A stretch of 61,044 nt of DNA. It comes from Bacteroidales bacterium. Its GTDB lineage: Bacteria; Bacteroidota; Bacteroidia; Bacteroidales; WCHB1-69. The stretch's first letter is position 1, and each line of letters starts with the position of its first letter. The position numbers and the translations under genes were made by a program. Shown piece after piece: positions 24,210-33,400 of the stretch. The notes beneath the pieces were generated by a model. The model made no database searches, was not told the DNA's origin, and saw only the letters and a program-made list of their open reading frames with translations. The stretch covers positions 1-61,044 of the forward strand of contig JAFZWE010000027.1 of assembly GCA_017617445.1 (NCBI GenBank), given 5' to 3'.

Positions 24210-25418
24210 TTAGTGTTTTTGTAATTGTTGATATATCTCTTCCAGTTCAGCCGGCATCTCCTTGTGCAGTTGGACCTTCATCTGATGGAGGATTCGGATG
24301 TTGGTGACATCATCCTTCTTGATGGCGTAGGTCTTCTCAGCCCATTCATGTGCCCACTCCATGTATTGGCGTTGCTCTTCTTTATATTGGTCTGCCAAAG
24401 CCTTTCTCTCATCAAAACTCTTGGTTTTGTCTGTGGTGACCCCGCTGATGAGGGAAGTGTATTCATTGGCATTCATGAAGTAGTTGTATGCGTAGGCACC
24501 GTTGATGGCAAAACTGTTGGGATGTGCTTCGTAAGCGGAATCTAGCATGATTTTGGCTTTGTCATACGCCTTGGCATTCACGAGGTGGTAGATGATTTCT
24601 ATTGAGGCAGAGGTGTCTTTGGCAAAGGTGAGTGCGTTTTTGAAACATTTGTCAATGGCCGCAGTGTCTTTTTCGGGTTCATTCAAGAGATGTCCGATCT
24701 CAAGCGCATAAATAATCCCTTTTTCTTTTTCGGCGACATGTTTTTTTGCAGCTTTGAGGACTTGGGCGCATTTCTCGTTGTTTTTCGATTCATTGTAATA
24801 GTCATAGGCCATAACGTAGATGTTGGCGTAGTTGCTCTGTTGTTCAATGGCCTTGTTCAATGCGTTGATGTATCCCTCGTCACCCTTGGTCTCTTTGCCG
24901 ATCATGGCCAGGAAATAGTAGGAGTTGTTCAGGAATTGCCCGCCACCGGCCAGCTTGTAGCATTTTGCCGATGCATCCAGGTATTTTTCCGCTTTCTCCC
25001 AGTTCTTCGCCTTGTAGGCTTCTATACCGATGTTGTAAAGAGGACCGGCACAGGTGATTTGGCCGGTTGTGGGATCCATCAAGCCGCTGATACTTTTGAC
25101 GGTCTCCTGCTTCGGGTCAAGCTCAAGCGTCCGGTAGAAACTTTCGTATGCAATGTAAATGGCGTCAGGATCTTTTGATACGTAAGATGGATTTTTTTTC
25201 AGACGTTCATCGTCGCGACTGTAAATTCTGAGATAAACGTTGGCCCGATACAGCCATGCTTTGGGGCTGTTTTGGTTGGAGGGCATGAGTTCATCAATTT
25301 TCTTTTTGGCTTCGGGAACTTTCCCGTTTTGCAGTAACATCCAAATGTCATCAACACTTTGGGCTGCGGCACCAATGCACATGGCGCATAAAACTGCAAA
25401 CAAAACTAATTTTTTCAT
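24210..25418 (-). CDS. Secreted TPR-like protein (paralogue of its upstream neighbour)
   Basis: A 402-residue exported protein (signal peptide ending GAAAQ) made largely of helical TPR-like repeats (EAKKKIDELMPSN; AYKAKNWEKAEKYLDASAKCY; KAKIMLDSAYEAHPNSFAI). Overall plan and length match the adjacent 394-aa protein, so the two look like a tandem duplication. It lies 21 bp upstream of dedA and 23 bp downstream of its paralogue. Probably a periplasmic or outer-membrane-associated scaffold; no specific function can be assigned. Confidence 0.85.
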   Translation of the reverse strand: MKKLVLFAVLCAMCIGAAAQSVDDIWMLLQNGKVPEAKKKIDELMPSNQNSPKAWLYRANVYLRIYSRDDERLKKNPSYVSKDPDAIYIAYESFYRTLELDPKQETVKSISGLMDPTTGQITCAGPLYNIGIEAYKAKNWEKAEKYLDASAKCYKLAGGGQFLNNSYYFLAMIGKETKGDEGYINALNKAIEQQSNYANIYVMAYDYYNESKNNEKCAQVLKAAKKHVAEKEKGIIYALEIGHLLNEPEKDTAAIDKCFKNALTFAKDTSASIEIIYHLVNAKAYDKAKIMLDSAYEAHPNSFAINGAYAYNYFMNANEYTSLISGVTTDKTKSFDERKALADQYKEEQRQYMEWAHEWAEKTYAIKKDDVTNIRILHQMKVQLHKEMPAELEEIYQQLQKH

Positions 25419-25441
25419 AACTATTTGATTTTAAGTTGTGT

Positions 25442-26626
25442 TTATTTTTCTAATTTTTGGAGCTTGGCCTTGACGGCTTCTGCTTTTTCTTTTTGGTCAA
25501 GTCGGGTGTAGATTTGCTGAAGACGGAAAAGTACGTTGGTGTCATCAGGGGAGGAGAGGAGCGCTTTTTCAAAATATTCAGCAGAACGGGAGAGATACTG
25601 CTTGCTTTCTTCCAAAAGTGCGCTTGAGACTGCTTTGTCACCGGTGAGTTTAATCTTGTCGGATTCCAAATACTTCTCCTCTCCGATATGCGAGCAGCAC
25701 ACGCCCAGATTGTGGGCAATGATTCCGTTTTCCGGATGGATGGCGTATGCACGTACCAGAAGGGATTCCGCCTCTTTATAAAGACTGTCCTTGAGGTACA
25801 GGTTGGCGGCGTTAATGGCTGCTTCAGGGGAACTGGCTACTGTGGGAGGAAGGGCATTGAGTTTTTTCCGTCCCTCGGCAGAGTTTCCCGTCCAGTAGTA
25901 ATAGTCCGCTTCGGCTACACGTAAGTAGGCATTATTCGGATCTTGTTGGATGCCTTTGGTAATGAGCTTGATGGCTTCCTGTGGCTGGTCTGCTTTTTTG
26001 TAGGTTTCAATTAATCCGATATATACATTGATGTTTTCAGACCCGTCTTCAATGGCCTTTTTATAGTAAAGTTCAGCTTTGGTGTCCTCTTTCAATTGGG
26101 AGAGCGTGTAAGCATAATAGTAGTATAGTTCCCCTTTGAGCGGGTATTTCGGGGGCTGCATCTCGTAGCTTTCCACAGCTTTTTCCAATGCTACTCTCGC
26201 TGTCTCATACTGCTGTGCCACCAAATGATCCACGCCTTCAATGAAAAGCAGCGTGTAAAGAATAGGCAGGGCTTCGTATGGCGCGAACATGTCTGTGGCC
26301 TCAATGTTCTTGTTCAACTCCTGGGCTCGCTTGAAAGCGTCATACGACTCTTGCGGAGCTTGCGGAAACAAACTTTGGTAGTTCTTGTCTTGCTGGCGAG
26401 CGGAATAATCAGCGTATGCCAGTTGATATTCAATGTTTGCTTTGTACAGCCAGGTGCTTGCTTTGGTGGAGAATTTTTCGTCGGTTAGGCACTGGTCAAT
26501 GCACTCTTTGGCTTTGGCATACTCTTTTTCGTAAAAAAGATTGTATGCACGGTTGGGTGATACTTTTTGTGCAAATATATGCAACGTGCATATAGCCAGC
26601 AAGATAAATATAATATGGCGTTTCAT
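25442..26626 (-). CDS. Secreted TPR protein
   Basis: A 394-residue exported protein (signal peptide ending IFAQ) with clear TPR motifs (YYYAYTLSQLKEDTKAELYYKKAI; GLIETYKKADQPQEAIKLITKGI; AANLYLKDSLYKEAESLLVRAY). It is the first gene of the TPR-TPR-dedA-aroE group and carries the promoter at 26650-26657. It resembles secreted TPR proteins common in Bacteroidales whose partners are mostly unknown. Confidence 0.87.
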   Translation of the reverse strand: MKRHIIFILLAICTLHIFAQKVSPNRAYNLFYEKEYAKAKECIDQCLTDEKFSTKASTWLYKANIEYQLAYADYSARQQDKNYQSLFPQAPQESYDAFKRAQELNKNIEATDMFAPYEALPILYTLLFIEGVDHLVAQQYETARVALEKAVESYEMQPPKYPLKGELYYYYAYTLSQLKEDTKAELYYKKAIEDGSENINVYIGLIETYKKADQPQEAIKLITKGIQQDPNNAYLRVAEADYYYWTGNSAEGRKKLNALPPTVASSPEAAINAANLYLKDSLYKEAESLLVRAYAIHPENGIIAHNLGVCCSHIGEEKYLESDKIKLTGDKAVSSALLEESKQYLSRSAEYFEKALLSSPDDTNVLFRLQQIYTRLDQKEKAEAVKAKLQKLEK

Positions 26627-26649
26627 CTCTTTCTTTTGGTTTACAGATG

Positions 26650-26657
26650 CAAAAATA
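26650..26657 (-). promoter_or_regulatory. Bacteroidetes -7 element for the TPR-TPR-dedA-aroE group
   Basis: TATTTTTG on the minus strand, 23 bp upstream of the ATG at 26626. Confidence 0.6.
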
Positions 26658-26707
26658 ATTTTTTTTTAAAATGCTGCAATAGGGATATTGAATTTAAATA
26701 GAAAGTC

Positions 26708-27304
26708 TCATTTCTTCTGGTCATGGAACCCCTGGTAGATTTCTTCGGCACTTTTCGTGTAACCTGACATTTTAATGTATTCGGCCATGTTTTTCCCCAA
26801 TTCTGATTTAGGGAAGCGGGTGACAATCTCGCAGTACGTCTCTTTGGCGTCCTTCCAACGTCCCAGTTGTTCCAGGATTTGACCTTTCTGGAACAGCGCA
26901 TAGTCAAGATTCTTGTAGTCGGGGTAGTGGTTCCGGAGACGGTCAAGGTATGATATTGCCTTTAAAGCCAATTCGTCACGCTTTTCTTTTGCGGATGTGG
27001 AAAAAGCCACAACCCGCTGGCAGATGCCGGCTTGAAGCAGAAACTTCGGACTGAGCGTGTCTTCAGGGTTTGCTTCGGCGTAACTGGCAGCCTGTTCGGC
27101 AAACTGCTGCGTCTTTTCCAGATTGGGACGCCCGATTTGGATCAGGGAGTCCACCTCTTTGTATAGGCCAATGACTGCTTGTGGGGCAAGCGACTGGACT
27201 TGTTGCACTGGTGTGGGTCCGGCAGTTTGTCCCGTCACATCGTCTTTCTTTCCGCAGGATATTAAGATGCAGATAGCCAGAAGGATGGAGCAGATTTTCT
27301 TCAT
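26708..27304 (-). CDS. TPR-type lipoprotein, YbgF/BamD-like
   Basis: A 198-residue lipoprotein (lipobox ICILISC, Cys near 17) with helical hairpins ending in a typical TPR pair (GQILEQLGRWKDAKETYCEIVTRFPKSELGKNMAEY). The arrangement resembles YbgF or BamD-like envelope proteins, though a specific assignment is not justified. It starts 2 bp after def and is the last gene of the ruvX-def group. Confidence 0.82.
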   Translation of the reverse strand: MKKICSILLAICILISCGKKDDVTGQTAGPTPVQQVQSLAPQAVIGLYKEVDSLIQIGRPNLEKTQQFAEQAASYAEANPEDTLSPKFLLQAGICQRVVAFSTSAKEKRDELALKAISYLDRLRNHYPDYKNLDYALFQKGQILEQLGRWKDAKETYCEIVTRFPKSELGKNMAEYIKMSGYTKSAEEIYQGFHDQKK

Positions 27305-27306
27305 GC

Positions 27307-27858
27307 TTATTTGTTTTTGATTTTATAAGAGGTACGGATTTTTCCGCTGGCGATATCTGTGAGCTTTCTTTTGAGTATCATTTTTTTGAGGCTGGAGAGA
27401 CGGTCAGTGAATACCTGTCCTTCAATGTGGTCGTATTCGTGTTGGATGATGCGGGCCACGCAGCCGGAAATTGTCTCCGTTTTTTCCTCCAGATTCTCGT
27501 CCAGATAGGTGATGTCAATGGTGGAGGGGCGGTACACATCCTCGTGGATGTCCGGAAGGCTCAGGCAGCCTTCGTTGAAGGGGTATTCTTCCCCATAGCG
27601 TTTGGTGATGATGGGGTTGACAAAGGCCTGTTTGCGGATTTCTTCTGTCGGATATGCTTCTTTAAATGGTTCTGAATCAATGACAAAAAGTCGGATGGAC
27701 TTGCCGATCTGGGGCGCAGCCAATCCCACTCCGTTGGCATTGTACATGGTTTCATACATATCGCTGACCAGCTGTTGCAGCTCCTCCTTTTCCATTTCCA
27801 CGTCGGAGGCTTTTCTTCTTAATACGGGATGACCGTAAACACAAATCGGTAAAATCAT
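27307..27858 (-). CDS. def: Peptide deformylase
   Basis: A metal-dependent enzyme removing the formyl group from the initiator methionine of nascent proteins. All three family motifs are present: GVGLAAPQIG, EGCLSLP (metal Cys) and QHEYDHIEG (two metal His and catalytic Glu). Length 183 aa is normal for type 1 deformylases. The ATG overlaps the ruvX stop as ATGA (27855-27858), showing coupled translation. Confidence 0.97.
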   Translation of the reverse strand: MILPICVYGHPVLRRKASDVEMEKEELQQLVSDMYETMYNANGVGLAAPQIGKSIRLFVIDSEPFKEAYPTEEIRKQAFVNPIITKRYGEEYPFNEGCLSLPDIHEDVYRPSTIDITYLDENLEEKTETISGCVARIIQHEYDHIEGQVFTDRLSSLKKMILKRKLTDIASGKIRTSYKIKNK

Positions 27859-28295
27859 AATTCTTGGTTTCTTTCTTTTTCTATGTCCAATTGTTGTAAA
27901 TATGTCTGTAGGATGATGGTCGCACTGATGGTGTCCACCAGAGCCTTGTTCTGTCGCTCCTTTTTTTTCAGTCCGGAGTCAATCATGGTTTGGAAGGCCA
28001 TTCGGGAAGTAAAACGCTCGTCCACACGTACGATGTTCAGATCGGGAAAGGCTTTTTTGACTCGGTTGACAAAGGGGGTGATGTAGCGGGTGGATTCGGA
28101 CGGTGTGTTGTCTAATTTCCGGGGCTCTCCAATGACGATGGTGTCAACGTTTTCATTATCAATGTATTTCTTGAGATAGTCAAAGGCTTGTGCCACAGGG
28201 ATGGTTTCCAGCGCGTGTGCACAGATGCGTAACTCGTCTGTGGCGGCAAACCCCACCCTTTTTTGTCCGTAGTCTATTGCAATGATTCGTGCCAT
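27855..28295 (-). CDS. ruvX: Putative Holliday junction resolvase RuvX/YqgF
   Basis: An RNase H-fold nuclease of the YqgF family, linked to pre-16S rRNA 5' processing and Holliday junction resolution. The N-terminal Asp in IAIDYGQKRVG, the IGEPRKLDNTPSE loop and the VDERFTSRMA motif are all seen. Length is 146 aa. The ATG at 28295 is chosen by homology to the family N-terminus (MARIIAIDYG). The -7 promoter element ends only 7 bp upstream of it, so the mRNA should be almost leaderless. Confidence 0.93.
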   Translation of the reverse strand: MARIIAIDYGQKRVGFAATDELRICAHALETIPVAQAFDYLKKYIDNENVDTIVIGEPRKLDNTPSESTRYITPFVNRVKKAFPDLNIVRVDERFTSRMAFQTMIDSGLKKKERQNKALVDTISATIILQTYLQQLDIEKERNQEL

Positions 28296-28302
28296 ACGTG
28301 TG

Positions 28303-28310
28303 CAAAAATA
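28303..28310 (-). promoter_or_regulatory. Bacteroidetes -7 element for ruvX-def-lipoprotein
   Basis: TATTTTTG on the minus strand, ending 7 bp before the ruvX ATG. The predicted transcript would have almost no leader. Confidence 0.5.
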
Positions 28311-28325
28311 CGTCAAATTTCTGAA

Positions 28326-29645
28326 TTATGGCCTGCTTCCGGACATTTCACGGTAGAGGTGGAGCGCGTACCGGTCGGTCATGCCAGCGACATGGTCCAC
28401 AATGACCCGCAACTTGTAGTAGTCTGACAGTTGGCTGTAGTCCGTAGCTCCCGTTTCATTTAATGCCAGTTGCAGAATGCTGTCGGACAAGAGTTTGATG
28501 GCGCGTCGGCGGTATTCTTTGCTCCGGAAGCAAAGGTTGCCGATAAAAAAGTCAAGCAGTCCGTTCAGCACGGAATGGCCGATGAGTTCTTTGCGATAAA
28601 TGTCACGGATGGAGAAGATTTTCTCTATGCAGAAATTTTGCAGATGTTCGGCCAGGGGTGAAGCAGAAAACACCAGCTCTTGGTTGAAAGAGCCCTTCTC
28701 AATTTCATCAATGTGATTTTCAAATTGCTGATATGCAATTTTTACAAAATTGGATATCAAAGCATTGCGTATTTTTGTGATGCGGTATTTTTCGGAACCG
28801 GCCTCTTTCATCAGCAGGTTGATTTCAGGGAAGTACGGCTCAATTTCCTTTTGGAGCAGGGGTAATGTGTACAGCCCTTTGCCATAGCCATCTTCCAAAT
28901 CCATGGTCAGATAGCAGATGGTATCGGCGGCTTCCACTAAATAGCAGAGTGGATGCCGGATGATTCGACCATCGTTCACGAGTCCACACTGCTCGGCAAT
29001 GAGTTCAAGGTATTTTTTTTCTGACATGAATACCCCCACCTTTTTGGTTTCAATGCGGGATTTGTCCACAGGACCACAGTTGGGGTATTTGAGGCAGGCG
29101 GCCAGAGTAGGACAAGTGAGGTTGAGTCCGTAGCAGTCGCCAAGGTGCTGCAGTTTGGTCAGCACGCGGAATCCTTGGGCATTTCCGTCAAAATGGCGGA
29201 ACTCCCGCTGCTCCTCTTCCGTCAGTTGCAATGGCGAGTCTGTCTGTGTGAAAAACTGGGTGAAATAGTCTTGGATGACGGTTTCCCCGAAATGCCCGAA
29301 CGGTGGATTCCCGATGTCGTGAATGAGGCAGGCGTTTTTCAGGATGACGGGAATCTCGCGAAAAAGTTCATAATTGCTTTTTCCCGTCTTTTTTTGGAAG
29401 ACCGGGCTTTCGCAGAAGGGGATACTCAACGAGTCGCCTACGGACATCACTTCCAGCGAGTGGGTGAGGCGGGAGTGGATGTTGTCATCGTCAGTGAGGG
29501 GAAACACCTGCGTTTTGGCGTGCATACGACGGGTGGCCGGACTGAAAATAATGCGGCCAAAGTCGCTTTCAAAGGCACTTCGGGCATCATGGGCGCGTTG
29601 TGAAGGCCGGATCCGGGATTCGGTGAGCAGTTTGTTCCAATCCAT
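28326..29645 (-). CDS. dgt: dGTP triphosphohydrolase (dGTPase-like HD protein)
   Basis: An HD-domain enzyme hydrolysing dGTP (or other dNTPs) to the nucleoside and triphosphate. The N-terminus SAFESDFGRIIFSPATRRM, the metal motif with RLTHSLEVMSVG and then HDIGNPPFGHFGE, and a later Asp (EAADTICYLTMDLED) complete the HD signature. Length 439 aa fits the Bacteroidetes type. It lies 24 bp downstream of ribE and is probably co-transcribed. Confidence 0.93.
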   Translation of the reverse strand: MDWNKLLTESRIRPSQRAHDARSAFESDFGRIIFSPATRRMHAKTQVFPLTDDDNIHSRLTHSLEVMSVGDSLSIPFCESPVFQKKTGKSNYELFREIPVILKNACLIHDIGNPPFGHFGETVIQDYFTQFFTQTDSPLQLTEEEQREFRHFDGNAQGFRVLTKLQHLGDCYGLNLTCPTLAACLKYPNCGPVDKSRIETKKVGVFMSEKKYLELIAEQCGLVNDGRIIRHPLCYLVEAADTICYLTMDLEDGYGKGLYTLPLLQKEIEPYFPEINLLMKEAGSEKYRITKIRNALISNFVKIAYQQFENHIDEIEKGSFNQELVFSASPLAEHLQNFCIEKIFSIRDIYRKELIGHSVLNGLLDFFIGNLCFRSKEYRRRAIKLLSDSILQLALNETGATDYSQLSDYYKLRVIVDHVAGMTDRYALHLYREMSGSRP

Positions 29646-29669
29646 TTCAAGTATTTGTTTGAAAATAAC

Positions 29670-30278
29670 TTACTTGCTATTCTTCAAGTATTCCTCCAAG
29701 AGTCGTTGCACATATTTCCCAAATACGTCAAATTCTATATTGACCACCGTTCCGGGTTGGAAATTATGGAAGTTGGTGACTTTGTGGGTGTAGGGGATGA
29801 TGGCGACGGAAAAACGGCCTTTTTCGGAATCCACCACGGTCAGGCTCACGCCATTGACGGAGATGGAGCCTTTGGGAACGGTGAAGTTGTTGGCCTTTGC
29901 ATCGTAGGTGAAGTAGTATCGCCAGCTGCCGTTGTCGTCCACCACTTTCTCGCAGGTGGCGGTTTGGTCCACGTGGCCTTGCACAATGTGCCCGTCAAAA
30001 CGTCCGTCCATTCTCATGCTCCGTTCAAGGTTGACCTCATAGCCTGGTTTCCAGTGTTTTAGGTTGGTTTTCAGCATGGTTTCATCCATGGCGGTCACCA
30101 CATATTGGCCTTTCTCTTTGTCCACCTTGACCACAGTGAGACAGCAGCCGTCGTGGGCCATGCTCTGGTCAATTTGCAATTCATCGGCAAAATCCACTTC
30201 AATGGTGAAATGGAAGTTGCTGTTTTCCTGTTCCACTTTGATGACTTTTCCTGTTTTTTCTATGATTCCTGTAAACAT
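29670..30278 (-). CDS. ribE: Riboflavin synthase, alpha chain
   Basis: Converts two molecules of 6,7-dimethyl-8-ribityllumazine to riboflavin. The diagnostic MFTGIIEKTGKV N-terminus begins at the ATG at 30278. The two internally similar lumazine-binding barrels follow (SMAHDGCCLTVV in the first and SVNGVSLTVV in the second). Length is 202 aa. The start at 30278 leaves 24 bp to the -7 box, too short for an FMN riboswitch, and none is visible. dgt follows directly. Confidence 0.95.
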   Translation of the reverse strand: MFTGIIEKTGKVIKVEQENSNFHFTIEVDFADELQIDQSMAHDGCCLTVVKVDKEKGQYVVTAMDETMLKTNLKHWKPGYEVNLERSMRMDGRFDGHIVQGHVDQTATCEKVVDDNGSWRYYFTYDAKANNFTVPKGSISVNGVSLTVVDSEKGRFSVAIIPYTHKVTNFHNFQPGTVVNIEFDVFGKYVQRLLEEYLKNSK

Positions 30279-30302
30279 TGTTTTTGATTTAGAATTAGAG
30301 TG

Positions 30303-30310
30303 CAAAAATA
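30303..30310 (-). promoter_or_regulatory. Bacteroidetes -7 element for ribE-dgt
   Basis: TATTTTTG on the minus strand, 24 bp upstream of the ribE ATG. Confidence 0.6.
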
Positions 30311-30335
30311 CATGTTTTTCCTGAATAATCGGGAT

Positions 30336-30365
30336 AAAAAAACGGGATGCACTTTGGCATCCCGT
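30336..30365 (-). terminator. Intrinsic terminator of the giant adhesin gene
   Basis: A perfect 9-bp stem (ACGGGATGC 30342-30350, GCATCCCGT 30357-30365) followed on the minus strand by TTTTTT. It sits 36 bp after the adhesin stop and just ahead of the ribE promoter. Confidence 0.88.
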
Positions 30366-30400
30366 TGGTATGTGTTTGTGCCCGAAAGCACGGGTTGTTG

Positions 30401-33400
30401 TTACTTGTTCACGATGAACTTCTGGCTGAAGGTTTTGCCGTTGTTGCGTACGTGTACGAAGTACATGCCCTGAGCCCAGGTGTTGGCCTCGTAAGTCAGG
30501 ATGGTCTCTGCACCGTCAAGGTTTTCATTGATGACGCGGATCACTTTGCCCTGAGCATCGGTGATGGTGATTGAGGTCTGGCCTTCCATGCCGTTGATGC
30601 GGAGGTTCAGCTGTTCGTTCACCGGATTCGGGTAGAGACTCATGGAAGCCATTTCTCCATAGTTGCTGATGCCGGAGATGGTGGGCTCTGGAGTGGGCGC
30701 CGAGCTTTGTCCAACAACAATGTCAATGGAGCGTGAGGCGATGGGCTCTTGGCTTTCAGGCAGGCTGCCGTGACCACCCCAAAGCGGTCCATTGCGTCTG
30801 TTGACAATGTACGGGTTGTACAAACCGGACCAGTTGGTTCCCTTGATGCCGCCGCTGCGTTTTTCAAGTATCAGCTTCAGCGTGTAGGTTCCAGCTTGGG
30901 TGAAGGTGCATTGGAATTGCTGCGGAATGTTGATGAATGCCTTGTAATTGTAGTAGTCGAAGAATTTGACAGCAGAGTTCAGGTTCAGCTGGTACAACAT
31001 GGTGTGTGCCGGAATTTCACCCTGCGGGTCAATGACGGAATCTTTGCCATAGTAAAGTCCGGTCTTGTCGTAGTAGGAGAGGATTCTGAAATTTGACATG
31101 TAGTCGGAAACGGAGTTGATTAACTCGCCCTCATAGTAAATTTCATATCTCATATCCAGAGAGTCGTTCTCCCAAGTGGTGTTGGAAGTGGGGTTGATGA
31201 AGTAAGCGTAAAATACTTTTGTCTCATCCAAGTTGGCGTAAACATGGTTGGTGTCCACCGGCCAAACGCCCTTGGTAGGCGTGAGGCTGTAAGCGGTGGT
31301 GTAGGATGAACGGGTCAACTTGACAGTATCGGCCAATTGGATGATGAGGTCAAAGGCGCGGACCTGGTAGGTAACAAGGCTGTCGCAGCCAGTGGAGGTG
31401 ACGTAGTGTACCATCACATCGCTGCCGGCCGGATAGCTGACACCGCCGATGGTATAGAGCTCGTTGCTGCCCACACGTACTTCAGTGACAATGTCATAAT
31501 TCGGGTTGACCATAATTACCGCAGTGGCGGTGTTGTGGCATTCGTTGTCATCAAATACGGTCACCGAGATGGTGTGCTCGCCAGCTTCTAATTCGCTGAG
31601 GATAAATGTGTTGCCTTCTACTACTATCTCTTCTTCGTTGTCTGTCCAGAAGAACTGGTAGTCATTGCCTTCTGAGAGGACGCCCCCTTGTACAGTGGCG
31701 GTCAACTGTTCTTCAGCACCAGCGCACATGCTTTCAATTTTGTTGAGTTCAACATGTACGGCATTCGGCATGGAGACTTCAACCTCATTGCTGATTTCAC
31801 ATTCGTTGGCATCGGTGACAGTGTAAGAATAGGTTCCGTCTGCAAGATCTCCGATGTTGAAAATGAAGTCGTCATCATCTGTTACATATACGGGATCTTC
31901 TTCTTCCCATTGTACAATGTAAGGCTCTGTACCTCCACTGATGGTCAGCTCAACTTCACCGGCGCCGCCGTTACAGTAGTCGTTGGTGATGATTTCAGCT
32001 GAAACATTGAGTGCATATTCGGGTTGGCTGATTTCAAATTCAACGTCAACCGTGTAATTGAGTGCATCAGTGATGGTAAGGGCGTATTCTCCAGCTTCGA
32101 AGTCGCTAATGGTGAGTTCGTTGTCGGTAACCTCGCCGTCCCCCTCGCGTCCAGTAGTGAAGGCGTAAGTGTAAGGTGCCTTGCCGCCAGTGATGCTGAT
32201 GGTTGCGGTACCATTGGCTTCACCACCTCTACAGAGGACATCGGTGGTAGTGGCGTTGGCCTCCAAAGCTGCGTTGATGATCAACTGGGCTTGGGAAACA
32301 ATGTTGAAGGTGACGGTGTAGTTTTCGTTCTCGTTGGAGAAGTTACTTCTTCTCCAAGTGGTGTTGTATGTTCCAACATTGGTGCCGGAAACACTTGCTG
32401 TACCGTTGAAGGTGAAGTCGTCTGCGGTATAGTCATCAAACTCTTCTTCATCCAATAATGCAACAAATGTGTAACCACTTACGGTGTGCTCTGCTTCATC
32501 GTAGTTGTATTCCGCCGTGTTACCTGTGATGTTTACAGTGATTTCAGCGGGATTGATGGTCAAGCTACCATCTGTAACCACAAACGTAGCGCTGATGTTC
32601 TCGTCGCTGTATGAGAAATCTTCCTCACGCAAGCCCATCTCGTAGGTGCCCGCTTCTGTTTCTGTGACAAAGTCATCGCCACTGTATTCAATGTATTCTT
32701 CGTTATACAATTCGCTTTCACAAGTGGCCGTGTAACCGCTGGCCGTGTGCTCTTCGCCATCGTATGTTTCGGTGACTGTTGCACCAACAATATAAATGGT
32801 GATTTCTGCCGGAAGGATGGTGATTCTGCCGTCAAAATCGCTGTTGATAACAAATGTTACATCATAGTTGGGATCATTGTTGACGAACATGTCGGCAGTC
32901 AGACCCATGTCAGTAGAACCAGCTTCGGTACGTGAGACAGAGGCGGTCTGGTTGGGAGCCAAAGCCACGTTTGTCACATCGTAGGCAGGGATCACTTCTT
33001 CTGCCACGGCAGTGAATCCCTCCACGGTGTGTTCATTCCCATTATAGTTGAATTCATCACGGTTGCCAGAAATTTGTACGTTTACTGCCAACTTGTTGAT
33101 GATAAGCTGGCCGTCTTCTTCAATCACGAAGGTTACATTGGAGAAGTTGGTGTTAATGTTGGTGAACATGTTTTCAGACAATTCCATGTTATAGGTTCCT
33201 GCATCAGTTTCAGTGATTGACGCATTGCCGTTGAATGTGAAGTCATTGGCGGTGTAGCCGTCAAAATCTTCATCATCCAGCTCGGCAGTGAATGTGAAGT
33301 CAGAGACGGAATGCTGCTGTCCGTCGTATGTTACTGTTGAGGAATTGCCGATGATGTAAACAGTGAGTTCGGCAGGTGAAATCACCAATTGGCCGTCCGT

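Noticed and set aside
30279-30310. FMN riboswitch upstream of riboflavin synthase
   Set aside because: Only about 24 bp separate the -7 box from the ATG, too short for the aptamer, and none of its conserved sequence is present.
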